DNA of 64,000 nucleotides from Siphonodentalium dalli (lineage: Eukaryota; Mollusca; Scaphopoda; Gadilida; Siphonodentaliidae): positions 68,287,319 through 68,351,318 of the forward strand of contig CP136069.1 of NCBI GenBank assembly GCA_032622095.1, in the 5' to 3' direction. The notes beneath the pieces are model-generated. The model worked only from the letters and a program-made list of their open reading frames with translations. It made no database searches and was not told the origin of the DNA. The position numbers and the translations under genes were made by a program. Shown here one piece after another: positions 20,484-33,455 of the stretch (positions are counted from its first letter, which is position 1; each line of letters starts with the position of its first letter).

Positions 20484-23400
20484 TTATCTCAATTTTCTGA
20501 AGGCTAATTTTAGAAATATACTCACCCTCTTCAGGAGCGATATATTGGCTATAGATATCAAACCATAAAATTGTTCTCGCGTTGGAGATAGCCCATAGTA
20601 TTTTGGAATGTACTGTTCACCGATATCTCTAAATTCGTCGCATATCAGTAGGAGATGATACTCGTCCCCTATCCCGTTACCACACTGTTCACAGGTATTA
20701 CAAGGTATACTGTTTCGCCACCACCATTTATCAACTGGGAGTCGGTCGTTGGCTCTTCTAAATTTAACCATATAAGGGATCAGATGATCTGGCAACTGAA
20801 GCAAATACCGGCTAATACAAGGGCTGGTTTTAATATTTCTGTAAAAAGTTGCTCTTGATGAATCAGATAATTCTAAATCGATAAAAAGTTTAGCCCAATG
20901 TTGCTCTATAAGAAAGGTCTAATATTGCGAATGTCCTGTTTAGATAAAGCGGACTGTGACTCCCATGTAGAGCATAGATCAAGTTCATTCAGGGTGTTTG
21001 TCACAAAGTTAAGCCATTTTGACTTGCGCATTAACTTGCGATCGTTGGCGTGTAATTGCTTTACAATAAGATATATGTTCTTAGCCAGTTCTGAACCATC
21101 GCTAGATACAATTTTTGACCAATACGATAATACTCTGCACTTTATTTCCACTAAAATGGGATGTCTACCAAGTTCTCCGTACACCATATAATTAGGTGTA
21201 CTAGATTTCATTCCTAGTAATATTTTACAAAATTTCATATGTAGAGCCTCGAGGGTGTGGATTCTCTCAAGACACCCTATTTCGCTACCATATAAAAGTA
21301 TTGGCATGATCATGGTATCAAATAAATTCAACATCATATCAATTGGCAGATGTAGTTTACGGACCTTATTGAATAGACTGAACATAGCCTTTGATGAAAC
21401 ATTTATCGTTTTCTTCAAGGAATTGCAGAATCTGCCGTTAAAAAAGAAATGAACACCTAAGTAGTTAAACTCTTTGACTATTTCTAGTTCGCCTCCATTA
21501 TAAGTAAAAACTGGCAAACGTTTGGGCATTTTGTTGCAGAAAATGAGAACTTTCGTTTTTTTGGTATTAACCTGGAGTCTCCAGGAATCAGCGTAATCTG
21601 CAAACGTCAGGAGGGCACGTTGCATAGTTTCCTCCGTGTCGGTTAACATAACAGTGTGGTCCGCATAAAACAGACATAGTAATTTTATGTATGTGCCTAT
21701 ATGATCGAAGAATAATTCGTCTAGATAGTTCAGATTACTGATTGCACAATCATCCCTAAAATTAGTCAGATCGTTTATGTATAAAGAAAATAGAAAAGGT
21801 GACATGATTTCACCTTGGAAAGGTCCAATAGAGCACGTAAATAATCAGATTGGGAATCATCTCCCTTAACACATCCTTTTATTTTATTATACATATCTCT
21901 TATTAATTTAAGAATTTTTCCGTTGATATTACATTTTATCATTTTCAACCACATGGCATCTCGCCAAATTGTGTCGAATGCCGTCTAAAGCTATGAAGGT
22001 ACAGAAAAGCTTACGACCACTCAATAAATATATATCAATTATGCTGTCTAAAACAAATATGTTGTCAATTGTTGAATGATCTTTTCTGAAGCCGGTTTGA
22101 AATTTACTGATAAGTTCTTGGCCTTCTGAGAAGGAAACAAGTCTAGCATTGAGAATGGAGGTGAAAACCTTAGCTAAGCAGCTAAGGAGTGTTATACCAC
22201 GAACCACGATAAGATTCTGGGCTATATGGGTCGCCGGATTTCTTATAAATCGGTTGTATCATTCCGATGGCCCAATCACATGGGAAGTATCCAGTGTCCA
22301 GGATTAGGTTGAAGTATTCTCGATAAATAGGCAGCATGGTATCACATGAAGCCCTCATATACTCATTGTGTACTTTATCGATGCCTGTTGCTTTACCCCC
22401 CTTTAGCTGCAATATTACTTTTTTTAATTCATCCTCCGTTATCGCGACGTTTATATATGAGCAGTCTGCTATATCAAAATCGGATTCGATGAAATTCTCC
22501 ATTTTATCAGAACTATCATCACATATATTTTGCTCCTTAAAATGTTCAAAGAATGTTTCAAGTTTAACTTTATTGTGCGTGCGTGTAAATTTTTTGTCAC
22601 TGAGATCGTCAAGTTTCTTCCAAAAACTTTTGGATGAAATTTCGTTTAATTTCCTCAATTCTGATACATTTTCAACTTGTTTTGTTTTGATTTTGCTATC
22701 CATAATTGTCCTGTATTTTATACCGGCGTCCTTAAGCGACAGCTTATTTTCAGCCGATCGGTTTCGATTGTAAGCTAACTTAATGCGATGGAAATCTTTT
22801 CTAGCAAACCAAGACCTCTTATTTGATGAGCCTTTGTCGGCTAGTTCCCAGTGTCGCCTTAACCGCGTTTAGCATACATGTAGTTATATCCCTGCCTACG
22901 TTATCAATGTCGCTACTTGTTGTGTCTGTCCGTTCTCGGTTTAATGTTGTTATAATGTCATTCATTTCATCGCTATCTAAAAGCAAGATAAGTTAGCTCC
23001 CGTTACTGGGTCCCAACTCTTGATACGTTCATTTACTTTGTTATGCGTTGTCTTTTGAGTGACATTTTCTGGTGATGGATTTTCAACAATTGCCGGGGAA
23101 CTGTAACTCTAAATGTAATCTATGGTGTATATCACTGAACAAGGGAGAAAAATCATTTACTCAGAAGTTCTTTATCAAGGGAATAATACCTTTTTTCCCA
23201 ACCATGTAATCGATAACACTACGGTCGCTCGATGTCAACATACCACTAGAATTAAAATCCCCTGCTAACAGAAGTGGTTCATTTTCAAGACGAATATCTT
23301 TTATATCACTTTGGATATCTAATGTCCAACCATCATTAGAATATATGGTCCCAGATGGTGGGATATATACTGCCCCAATTAGTATACTTCCATATGATGA

Positions 23401-24038
23401 CTCAGCGGGGCCCCGAAGCTTTATCCATACAACATTATTGGAATTTGACTACAAGGGTAGGATATTTCCAGATATTTCTTTCCTCACGCAGATTGTCAGG
23501 CCCCCGCATCTAACCACATCACCAGATTTCTTACCCTTTCGAACGATTACGTCGAAGTTGGGGATATATATGTCGTCTTCCATTAATGCCTTGGTTTCAC
23601 TTAAACATATAACGTCGTAATCATTTAACATATCTGAAAACGCGCGATATTGTAGTCTTCGCTCAAGACCACATACGTTAAGGGCCAATATACGTATATA
23701 TTTGATGGCATCAATTGTAGAGGGTATTTGGTCATATGGAATACATGTACTGCTTCCGGAGGCATTTGGTATAATGACGTTTGCACACTTCGCGTCCATG
23801 AGGTCACCCATTTCAAAATATGGGGACACAACGTTGTCTGGAGTGAAAACATTCATAAGGTTTCCATTGCGGTTTGAGAGCGTATACCGGAAGAACATTC
23901 AATGTTTACTAATGTAGTCTGACACTTGCAACTGCAATATTGTGTGACGTCTTGAACGCGACAACGCAAACAAGAATCACATTGTATATCGCTACACATA
24001 CATCTATTGAGGCATACACATGAACGCCGCTTTGACAT
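20484..24038 (-). pseudogene. LINE ORF2: endonuclease and reverse transcriptase
   Basis: The frame opens at ATG 24038 with a cysteine-rich stretch of about 50 residues (many C-X-C and C-X2-C pairs), which is unusual. After a frameshift near 23890, the endonuclease shows LALNVCGL, CLSETK, GAVYIPPSG, LLLAGDFNSSG and SDIHHRL in order, broken by a TAG (about 23449) and a TGA (about 23170). The RT fingers start near 22703 (GKATGIDKVHNEYM, SYRG). Another frameshift precedes RGITLLSCLAKVF and FQTGFRKDHST. The palm motif FIDLDAFD has become FIALDG, and the catalytic YADD reads YADH near 21670. The thumb region follows, and after a further shift the C-terminal segment has C-X2-C-X6-GDEYHLLLIC. It is inactive several times over. 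Confidence 0.85.
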
Positions 24039-24116
24039 AGTGGCGTTAATAAGTTCAAAACTTGACTGCGAATATGATTGTGGGGTGGAAGTTTGATCTG
24101 AAAATATATATACATA

Positions 24117-25550
24117 TCAATCATCATTAGGGAACGAGTCGTCGTTCCGCCTACGTTTTCGGTCGTTCTCACATAGTTCAACCATTTTATTTGCCAGGCA
24201 CCCTTTGCCGCCAGTGCTTAGGTGCACTCCACTTGAATCAGATTTGGAAAACAGTGATTTTACCACACGACCTTCCTGAATGAAAATCCTTGAATTATAA
24301 ACGAATCGTACTCCTGCCATTTCGTTGGTCAGTAGTTCCACGATGATCTTGTTCAAACTGGCGGTATTGTCATTGTGTGCTTGAATATGATTTCCTTGTC
24401 CCTTTCGAGGCGGGACGCTACATACATTTATGGTAGCATTCGGAAACGTAGGGCACAGTTTTGGAAGAATAGAGGCAAACTTGGCCTTGACATTATCAAT
24501 GTTCCCTCTCGAGTCACTCACATTGTTAGTTCCCAGATGAATGGTAACAGATTTAAAAGAATCAGGGTTAACTGGACTTGACTTGTCATCCTTAGCTACC
24601 TGCAACAGTCTCGGGAAGTCCTCAGTCTTAGCTCCATACTCAAAAACTACCTTTATATTAGGCTTGTTCAACGGTATATGCCGCAGGTTACTGGCTCCGA
24701 TAATTAGAGTGTCCACGGGGACTTTGCCGTTTTGGTCGCTATCGGTACTGAGTTTACCTCTGTCCGAAACGCTCGCTGCGCTCATCGGTCCTGTTATGTC
24801 ACCGCTGTCTTGCTCGGGCAAGAGTCCAAACAATGACAAGTCCTCATAACTGCCAAAATTGGTTTCACTCATAACTCTTTTCGGGCAATTAAGATCAGAC
24901 GATTTATGTCCAGGATTGCGACAGACTTTACACACAATGTCATTTTTGCACTGGTTAGCGGCATGCGAATTGTCAAAACATCTCGTGCACGGGGGAGTTG
25001 AGTAACGATCACGCGCATTGTTGGCTCGACAGTTAATCTTAGGAAAATGAACCTCGTCACAATATCTGCATTTACTCTTGGTTTTGTCAGTGTAAACACG
25101 TACTGTAAAATCACACACCTTGATACCATGTGGGACCTCTTTGCATTATTCGATGATTATTGTTCGTGAACCTGTGTCTATACTGGTGCCCCTAATCTCA
25201 CCTCGTTTCATGATGTCGCGCAACACATTCACATAACTCACAAGCTGATCGACGATCGCGTTGTCGTCTATTTCAACGGGGGCGTCTATAACAGTGACTA
25301 GTGTTCCCTTTCATTCGATCTCATGTAACCGAATCCGACGACCTCCAATCAGAATATTGTTAGTCAATAGTTTCTGTTTTGCTGAATCATTCTGACCAGT
25401 TATAAAACACTCATTCTGAGTTATTTGAATTGCTGAAATGTCATCTCGATCCAGAAGAGAATCACATCCTCGCAAAACGGAATCATGAGACACGCGTTGT
25501 CATTCATATTTTTCAAATGTAACGGTCAGTTTTCTGGGTAGCGTCGACAT
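24117..25550 (-). pseudogene. LINE ORF1: RRM-like region, zinc knuckles, SGNH-esterase-like domain
   Basis: From the ATG at 25550 one frame runs 477 codons and is broken by three in-frame stops: TGA at 25502-25500, TGA at 25313-25311 and TAA at 25148-25146. There is no frameshift. The N-terminal third resembles the nucleic-acid-binding region of zinc-knuckle Gag-like proteins. Three CCHC-type knuckles lie at codons about 160-222; the second fits C-X2-C-X4-H-X4-C exactly. The C-terminal half has the SGNH hydrolase blocks IIGASNLR (codons 283-290), LGTNN (339-343) and SSGVHLS (439-445). Ser, Gly, Asn and His are kept, but the usual Asp before the His is Ser here. ORF1 esterase domains are known in CR1-type LINEs, where they are thought to help association with membranes or RNA particles. 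Confidence 0.75.
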
Positions 25551-28500
25551 TTTGCTTTCAAACAACAGTAAATTCACATAAATGTTCCACAGAATACTAT
25601 TCCTATTGCCCTTAGTGGTAACTGAACAGTTCGTGCAGTTGTTTCGTCAACCATAAGCCATTTTGTTGCATTTATTCGATACATTTTGTTGAATAATTAG
25701 AGAGCGAAAAATTTAACGACCATATTCAAACTCGCGCATGCGCATCATTTGCACACCTTGTACATCAGTGCTCCTAATTTCCTATATATTCATAAGCCAT
25801 GGTTCTATATTCCCGTTATGAAAACATTCAGATTGCAAAAAAAAATAATCTAGTGGTCTAATTCCAGACAAATGCACAAAGCTACGGACAAAAGACCAGG
25901 ACACACCGGGCCGACCATGGTTGTTCGGCCCGGTGTGAGAAAATTTTAAAAACTATACAACAAAATCGCAAATCCTAGCATCTAGACTGGCCTCAACTGA
26001 AGCTTTCCTAGTGTTGGAAATTTCAAACCTCATACTCCCCCTCAGGTTGGAAAATTCTTCAACTGATGACCATTTCTGTCCACAATGGTTCGGCCCGGTG
26101 TGCGAAAATTTTGAAATCTGAACAAGAAAATCGCAAAATCCTAGCATCTATACTAGCCTGAAACCTTCCTACAGTTGGAAATTTCAAACTGATGACAATT
26201 CCAATGACAATGTTGACCAAATGCATGACAATATTGTTTTCTTAAATCAACTAGAAGTTTATGACTGGCCACCGGGAGGGATCAGGACACATGCTATCCA
26301 AGTGTTGGAAATTTCCAACCTGTCAGACCCCCTAAGGTTAGAAAATTTCCAACTGATGACCATTTCTGTCCAAATTTTTGACCAAAACTAGGAACATATG
26401 CAAATATTGGTCCAAAAATAATAAATTCCCCCAATAAATTGTTTTATAATCAAACTACACGAACATTTTCAACCTATTGTTGGTGTGAAATTTCCAACTA
26501 ATGTTTTGGCATGTATGAAATTTCCAACTGTTGAAAATTTTGACCAAAGTTGGGGGGGGTGAGACACCCCCCCCCAACCCCTGTCGCCACGTCTCTGACG
26601 CTGATAGTGCTCCTGCTGCTGATGATGGTGATATTGATGATGGTTTAAATTGGTCATGGGTTGGAATATCGGATTTCGGTTGAAAATGTTCTAAAATATG
26701 AGAGCCGGAGATATTAGTAAGAACATTCGAATCCATTAAGAAGTAAGAATATTTCTCATGTTTTGGGCGGGGTGGTTTAAGGGGAGGGTGACATCATTTT
26801 CGACGAATATTATCTATCTCTGCCTCTACGAGCATTCGGCGTTTTATTTAATTAAACGGGCGATGATGTCGGACACCGATCGAATGTCAGACACCACAAA
26901 CGGTACCTGGACCAATTGTGGAAATGGGGTTAGATTGACCTGGGGTGTGGGATGGACAAATCTCACCGAGGGGCCAGATATTTGGGCCGGACACGAGGCT
27001 TGAGTGGTGATTATCAACTATTCAAAACATAATTTCGTAAAGCAGAATGTTCCCTCAATGGTATAGCGACCATAGCTTGCTCTCATTCCGACAAATTTAT
27101 TGGAAATTCCGGCTCATTTCCAATTTTATCATAAATAGTAGACACCTTTTGACGTTAGGTATAGTTCGTTTGAAACAATTATCAGCCATTGACGGTGGAT
27201 AATTCGTGCATCAATACAAAACATATATGTTTAATTTGTCATAACATTGTCTAGCCTACATAGCGGTTCGCAAAACTAAAATCAGCGACCAAGTGCAGGT
27301 ACCCACCATAAGTTCGGGTATCAAAGCCGCAGATCGATCCTGCGATGAAATATCGCCAAAACAGATTTGGATGTCAAAGATGCGGTTGATATACTTCGCA
27401 TTTTGACCGTTTCTGCTTGGAAATATCCCCATTATCATTCGGACAGCCGGCACATGGACCATCTTTAGGGAAAGGATGCATGTGCATCATGCAAAGAGCG
27501 TCACCTGGGCGAGCAAGTTAATACGTTTAAGTTAAATCAACATGTATGTATCGTGAAAACGACATGGCTACGTCACAACTTTGCACCTGCATGAATTCCG
27601 AGAAACGCTCGTCTTTACACATTCACATAACTCACAAGCTGATCGACGATCGCGTTGTCGTCTATTTCAACGGGGGCGTCTATAACAGTGACTAGTGTTC
27701 CCTTTCATTCGATCTCATGTAACCGAATCCGACGACCTCCAATCAGAATATTGTTAGTCAATAGTTTCTGTTTTGCTGAATCATTCTGACCAGTTATAAA
27801 ACACTCATTCTGAGTTATTTGAATTGCTGAAATGTCATCTCGATCCAGAAGAGAATCACATCCTCGCAAAACGGAATCATGAGACACGCGTTGTCATTCA
27901 TATTTTTCAAATGTAACGGTCAGTTTTCTGGGTAGCGTCGACATTTTGCTTTCAAACAACAGTAAATTCACATAAATGTTCCACAGAATACTATTCCTAT
28001 TGCCCTTAGTGGTAACTGAACAGTTCGTGCAGTTGTTTCGTCAACCATAAGCCATTTTGTTGCATTTATTCGATACATTTTGTTGAATAATTAGAGAGCG
28101 AAAAATTTAACGACCATATTCAAACTCGCGCATGCGCATCATTTGCACACCTTGTACATCAGTGCTCCTAATTTCCTATATATTCATAAGCCATGGTTCT
28201 ATATTCCCGTTATGAAAACATTCAGATTGCAAAAAAAAATAATCTAGTGGTCTAATTCCAGACAAATGCACAAAGCTACGGACAAAAGACCAGGACACAC
28301 CGGGCCGACCATCGTTGTTCGGCCCGGTGTGAGAAAATTTTAAAAACTATACAACAAAATCGCAAATCCTAGCATCTAGACTGGCCTCAACTGAAGCTTT
28401 CCTAGTGTTGGAAATTTCAAACCTCATACTCCCCCTCAGGTTGGAAAATTCTTCAACTGATGACCATTTCTGTCCACAATGGTTCGGCCCGGTGTGCGAA

Positions 28501-30011
28501 AATTTTGAAATCTGAACAAGAAAATCGCAAAATCCTAGCATCTATACTAGCCTGAAACCTTCCTACAGTTGGAAATTTCAAACTGATGACAATTCCAATG
28601 ACAATGTTGACCAAATGCATGACAATATTGTTTTCTTAAATTAACTAGAAGTTTATGAGTGGCCACCGGGAGGGATCAGGACACATGCTATCCAAGTGTT
28701 GGAAATTTCCAACCTGTCAGACCCCCTAAGGTTAGAAAATTTCCAACTGATGACCATTTCTGTCCAAATTTTTGACCAAAACTAGGAACATATGCAAATA
28801 TTGGTCCAAAAATAATAAATTCCCCCAATAAATTGTTTTATAATCAAACTACACGAACATTTTCAACCTATTGTTGGTGTGAAATTTCCAACTAATGTTT
28901 TGGCATGTATGAAATTTCCAACTGTTGAAAATTTTGACCAAAGTTGGGGGGGTGAGACACCCCCCCCCCCAACCCCTGTCGCCACGTCTCTGACGCTGAT
29001 AGTGCTCCTGCTGCTGATGATGGTGATATTGATGATGGTTTAAATTGGTCATGGGTTGGAATATCGGATTTCGGTTGAAAATGTTCTAAAATATGAGAGC
29101 CGGAGATATTAGTAAGAACATTCGAATCCATTAAGAAGTAAGAATATTTCTCATGTTTTGGGCGGGGTGGTTTAAGGGGAGGGTGACATCATTTTCGACG
29201 AATATTATCTATCTCTGCCTCTACGAGCATTCGGCGTTTTATTTAATTAAACGGGCGATGATGTTGGACACCGATCGAATGTCAGACACCACAAACGGTA
29301 CCTGGACCAATTGTGGAAATGGGGTTAGATTGACCTGGGGTGTGGGATGGACAAATCTCACCGAGGGGCCAGATATTTGGGCCGGACACGAGGCTTGAGT
29401 GGTGATTATCAACTATTCAAAACATAATTTCGTAAAGCAGAATGTTCCCTCAATGGTATAGCGACCATAGCTTGCTCTCATTCCGACAAATTTATTGGAA
29501 ATTCCGGCTCATTTCCAATTTTATCATAAATAGTAGACACCTTTTGACGTTAGGTATAGTTCGTTTGAAACAATTATCAGCCATTGACGGTGGATAATTC
29601 GTGCATCAATACAAAACATATATGTTTAATTTGTCATAACATTGTCTAGCCTACATAGCGGTTCGCAAAACTAAAATCAGCGACCAAGTGCAGGTACCCA
29701 CCATAAGTTCGGGTATCAAAGCCGCAGATCGATCCTGCGATGAAATATCGCCAAAACAGATTTGGATGTCAAAGATGCGGTTGATATACTTCGCATTTTG
29801 ACCGTTTTTGCTTGGAAATATCCCCATTATCATTCGGACAGCCGGCACATGGACCATCTTTAGGGAAAGGATGCATGTGCATCATGCAAAGAGCGTCACC
29901 TGGGCGAGCAAGTTAATACGTTTAAGTTAAATCAGCATGTATGTATCGTGAAAACGACATGGCTACGTCACAACTTTGCACCTGCATGAATTCCGAGAAA
30001 CGCTCGTCTTT
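25223..30011. repeat. Tandem duplication, two 2.39 kb units over 99% identical
   Basis: Unit 1 is 25223-27616 and unit 2 is 27617-30011; coordinates correspond with an offset of 2394. Only about ten differences are visible, such as 25914/28314, 26243, 26259, the G/C run at 26550-26575, 26867 and 27408. The left breakpoint falls inside the LINE ORF1, so the duplication is younger than the LINE insertion. Only one base of homology is seen at the junction. Each unit carries the first 110 codons of ORF1, its 5' flank and a field of GTTGGAAATTTC / GAAATTTCCAAC words. Such a recent duplication could also be an assembly artefact of two haplotypes. Confidence 0.9.
25908..26190. repeat. Hairpin and two 166-bp repeats inside the duplicated unit
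   Basis: ACACCGGGCCGA pairs with TTCGGCCCGGTGT at 25908-25942. The segment starting TTCGGCCCGGTGTG recurs at 25924 and 26090, each followed by 'aaaatcgcaaatcctagcatct' and GTTGGAAATTTC. The same structure is present 2394 bp downstream. Confidence 0.7.
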
Positions 30012-30962
30012 ATACGAAGTATGTTTGCCATGGGAAATATCCACAAGCCGTCACCATTAGAAAAGTTAACATGTTTATAAGGCAGACAACACTTACTGTT
30101 ACTGTTTGAAGAGTTCGACAATTGCAACGATTAGAATTTATTGATTTATTGCAACGATTACAAATTTTAGAAAGTGGAACTATTTCGTTGTCATTTGTAA
30201 AGGGTCTATTGTGTACATATTGCGAAATGTACAAGTTCTGCCTGTTTCGCTTATGGAAATTTGCCTTCTGTTTGATCGAAAGTGATCAGACATATAGTCG
30301 CTTATAGTGCATTTTATCCAACTCTGCGTTTACAGATGGGCTTCTGTTGAATGTTCTCTTTATTAGTGCCACTTGAAGTCATCTCAGACTCACGGAACCT
30401 ACCCCATGACAATCTATGGGTCAAGTTACTCCTGTTTCCATTGAACTAACTGAAATAAACCACATATGCCATGAGACACTACGTGTAATTTAAACGATCT
30501 TTATTGCTAACGATTAGTGCCACTTTCAGTCATCTGAGATCCATGGCACCTTCCCCATGACAATACGTGGTCAAGTTACCCATGTGTTACAGTTTTCTCA
30601 TATTTTATAAGCTGATAATAAGCGCTCTTTGATGTCTATCTTTCTTGATACAATTTTTGCCCCCCCCCTTTAAGTCATTTGATGTCAAAGGCACATAACG
30701 CATATCATTTACCTGGTCAATGTAAACATGTGTAACAATTTTCAGATCCGTGGGTGCGATCTGACGTCAACTGTACTTATCATGTGTACCCATTTTCAGT
30801 TCCCATGATCCAACTGGTTGGTCCCCCTCAGGAAAGAGGACAACGATTATATCCGATTTGTTGAAACGACAATAAACACATCACAAGCAGATATATAGCA
30901 GGTCGAGGTTCGTCAATATACATGGATAATCTTGTGTTTAATATGTGCATAGCTTAACGTTC
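30012..30962. repeat. Mostly unique sequence with one diverged duplicate
   Basis: ATTAGTGCCACTT followed by 'agtcatct' and CCCCATGACAAT occurs at about 30363-30430 and again at 30514-30575, a diverged tandem pair of about 150 bp. No gene is supported. Confidence 0.5.
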
Positions 30963-31450
30963 CTAAATACAGTCTTCACATGACATGCATAAGTTCATAT
31001 ATTGACTTAACAATCGCTCTTCGCAGACGTCGGCACATGACAAGCATAATTTTGTCACATTAAATAGTCTAGGCAAATAAGGACATAGGACTGGTGTCGC
31101 ATCGAGAGGGAATTTATGCGACCTACATTTTTGGTTAGCATAAACAATTAACTTTCGGAATCCGTATGTTGGATTTGTAAAATAAGCGGACTTTTTTCGC
31201 AACGCGTGGTTTTATTGAGGCACCTGGTGATAAAATCGATCATTTTTTACATAAAGCCGACAGTATATTCACACCTTTTGAAAAGAGATATTCGTCCAAT
31301 TTTGTTACCTGTGAATGGGGTGATAACCAGAGTAAGGTAATAAATGTAACCATTGCATCTCGGAAAGACAGTCATGAGGTCATGTGACGTCAAATAATTG
31401 TTAGGATGAGAAGAATATGATGATTCAAGCAAAGCATTGTCTTTCGTTTC
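30963..31450 (-). repeat. Dispersed repeat R, minus-strand copy
   Basis: This is the reverse complement of 41490-42015 with high similarity. The shared short frames include CPYLPRLFNVTKLCLSCADV and KIGRISLFKRCEYTV. Because similarity extends across the frames and between them, the bases rather than a protein appear to be conserved. Fragments also lie at 42060-42120 and 42540-42620. Confidence 0.75.
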
Positions 31451-31609
31451 TTATAAAATCAGAAGCAAGAAGGTTATGCCCAATTATTGTATACCGTGTG
31501 AAACTACTGCCAATTAGCTACGTTCTAATATATCACTGATCGATGTTGGTCGCATTATTTTTTATCAACGGCAGAAAAATCCCCCTCCCCCTAAAGCTGA
31601 GAGGCGTCA

Positions 31610-32350
31610 GGCTGTGGTGTAAGGCACACAGAACGCACGATTATGTGGTAAATTGGGAAATTAATACAACGGCCGTTGATGGACGGCAAAGATATTGTCT
31701 AATATATATGTTTCGATCGACACAGTCGAGCATTAAAGTAACAATATGACATAATGTACCTCCTGACTCAATTTTTTAACAAATTTTAGATTTTTCCCCA
31801 AAAAGATAATCTAAAAACATTTTGTCTTCTTCTGGGAGGCAACAATGAAAATGTTTTATTAAGGGTGGAGATAGTTAGTGTATATGGTAATTTCGTTCCG
31901 TCTTGGTTTAAAAACTTGACTAATAACCCAAGATGGCTGGCAGTATGGTGGCCGGTATATAGGTGGGAATTGTGAAATTTGTAAGAACGCACGATTACTT
32001 GCCAAAATGGCTTAACTAACGCAACGGCCGTTGATAAATTCCTACAGGTTTATGTAATATATATACCCCGACCCATCGACGAGAACATTTAAGTGAAACC
32101 GGTACATAAAGCACCTCATGGCCCCGAGTTTTTATTAAATATTTAATTATTTTAGTCCAATACTAATCGAAAACCTATTTTTGTCATCTTCTCGAAATGC
32201 ATAAAGACAATAATGTAGCGTGGGTGGATATAATTTGTGTGTACGATAATTTCATGCCGTTGGCGGTTACTACATGACATATTAATCCTAATATGGCTGC
32301 CAATACGATGGCCGGTATATGGATGGAAATTGTAAAATCTGTCATGTCGC
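31610..32350. repeat. Diverged tandem repeat of about 355 bp
   Basis: GAACGCACGATTA, 'acggccgttgat' and 'gatggccggtatat' recur in the same order (31629/31985, 31670/32022, 31951/32311). Confidence 0.65.
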
Positions 32351-33455
32351 AATTAACACCACCATCGCAATGCAATGGCTTATAAAACCAATAGTCATTA
32401 TATTCATATCATTTTGCAATACTAGGACGTAACATTGGCCAGTTCTATTAAAATGACAACCAGATTGGTATACCCACGAGTGAGAGGATCGATAAATTCA
32501 TTCATTCGCGCTCCAGTAAGATTTGTTCTTCGAAATCGGTGGCATGTCGTGCAAATTATTTCAGAATAATCATGATTGATTTAAGGCAGATGGCTGTCTG
32601 ACTATCTTTGCGAAAAGAATAAGGGTATTATGTAGGTTATATTAAATCTAACACGACATTTAAGCATACATGGTTATTTGTAACAAAATGCGACCACAAC
32701 TAACAGAATTAGCCAATTAACCAATTCGGATATATATCTCATCAAATAGCTCATGTTGATACGGATCGTTAGTTACCCTCTATCAACGAGGCGTGGTTAC
32801 ACGAACGGAGCTACTGATACATTCGGTCTCATGTATACCGTTCTAAAATGGATCTCATTGACCAATAGCATTTGCTGCCCAGCCCACAAGAGGATATATC
32901 CAGCAAATTATCAAACCGACACATCATACAGGTTCGTTCAGTTTCATCATCACACAATAGACTCGTTGAAGTTTGTATTCAAACATTTACCGGACTATTT
33001 CCATGACACATATTTCGCACACAAGGAGATGGAAACCTGGTTGATTTTCCTCTTGTAGTTTGACAGCTGCTTAACGGTGGGAGGTATTTGCTTGCACTAG
33101 CAGTAGATATTGTTGCGAAGCAAAGTAAAAAAAAAGGCTCCAAGCGACATTTCCAACAACGAAAATAATACATGCGGTGTGAACCCGCATCAACCTCGTC
33201 TAGCCCAGACTTCGATAATGGTATCCACGACATATCCACCTCATATGTACCACCATATCTGGTGGCACTTGGAATAATATTCATTGAGAAAGATTGACCT
33301 TCTATTATTGCGTTTAAGTAATTTCATATTGATTATGTCAGAGGTGACTGGCTTAAATAACAATTAGGCATTCAATGTATTAATGTTATTCGGTTCTTCG
33401 TTTTAAAGCCACATGGCGGTTTGCGCTCAAAAATACACAAAATAATATTCGCTTT
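32351..33455. other. No recognised gene
   Basis: A plus-strand frame of 101 codons (32753-33058) and an overlapping minus-strand frame of 101 codons (32979-33284) show no domain I can name. No splice context was convincing. Confidence 0.35.

Larger units (their letters stand above)
20222..25560 (-). mobile_element. Nearly full-length decayed LINE (two-ORF, APE endonuclease type)
   Basis: This is a non-LTR retrotransposon on the minus strand. ORF1 is at 25550-24117 and ORF2 at 24038-20484. The 3' end near 20222 carries a short (CAATT)n tail in the sense direction, as expected for elements primed at short tandem repeats. There is no RNase H and no LTR. The domain set (zinc knuckles and an esterase-like domain in ORF1; APE-like endonuclease plus reverse transcriptase in ORF2) fits the CR1/L2/Jockey group. 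Multiple stops and frameshifts make it inactive. The exact 5' end is unknown; the segment upstream of 25560 was co-duplicated. Confidence 0.85.

Noticed and set aside
26758-27003. An 81-codon plus-strand frame kept in both duplicated units
   Set aside because: Conservation is explained by the recent duplication; no domain is recognised.
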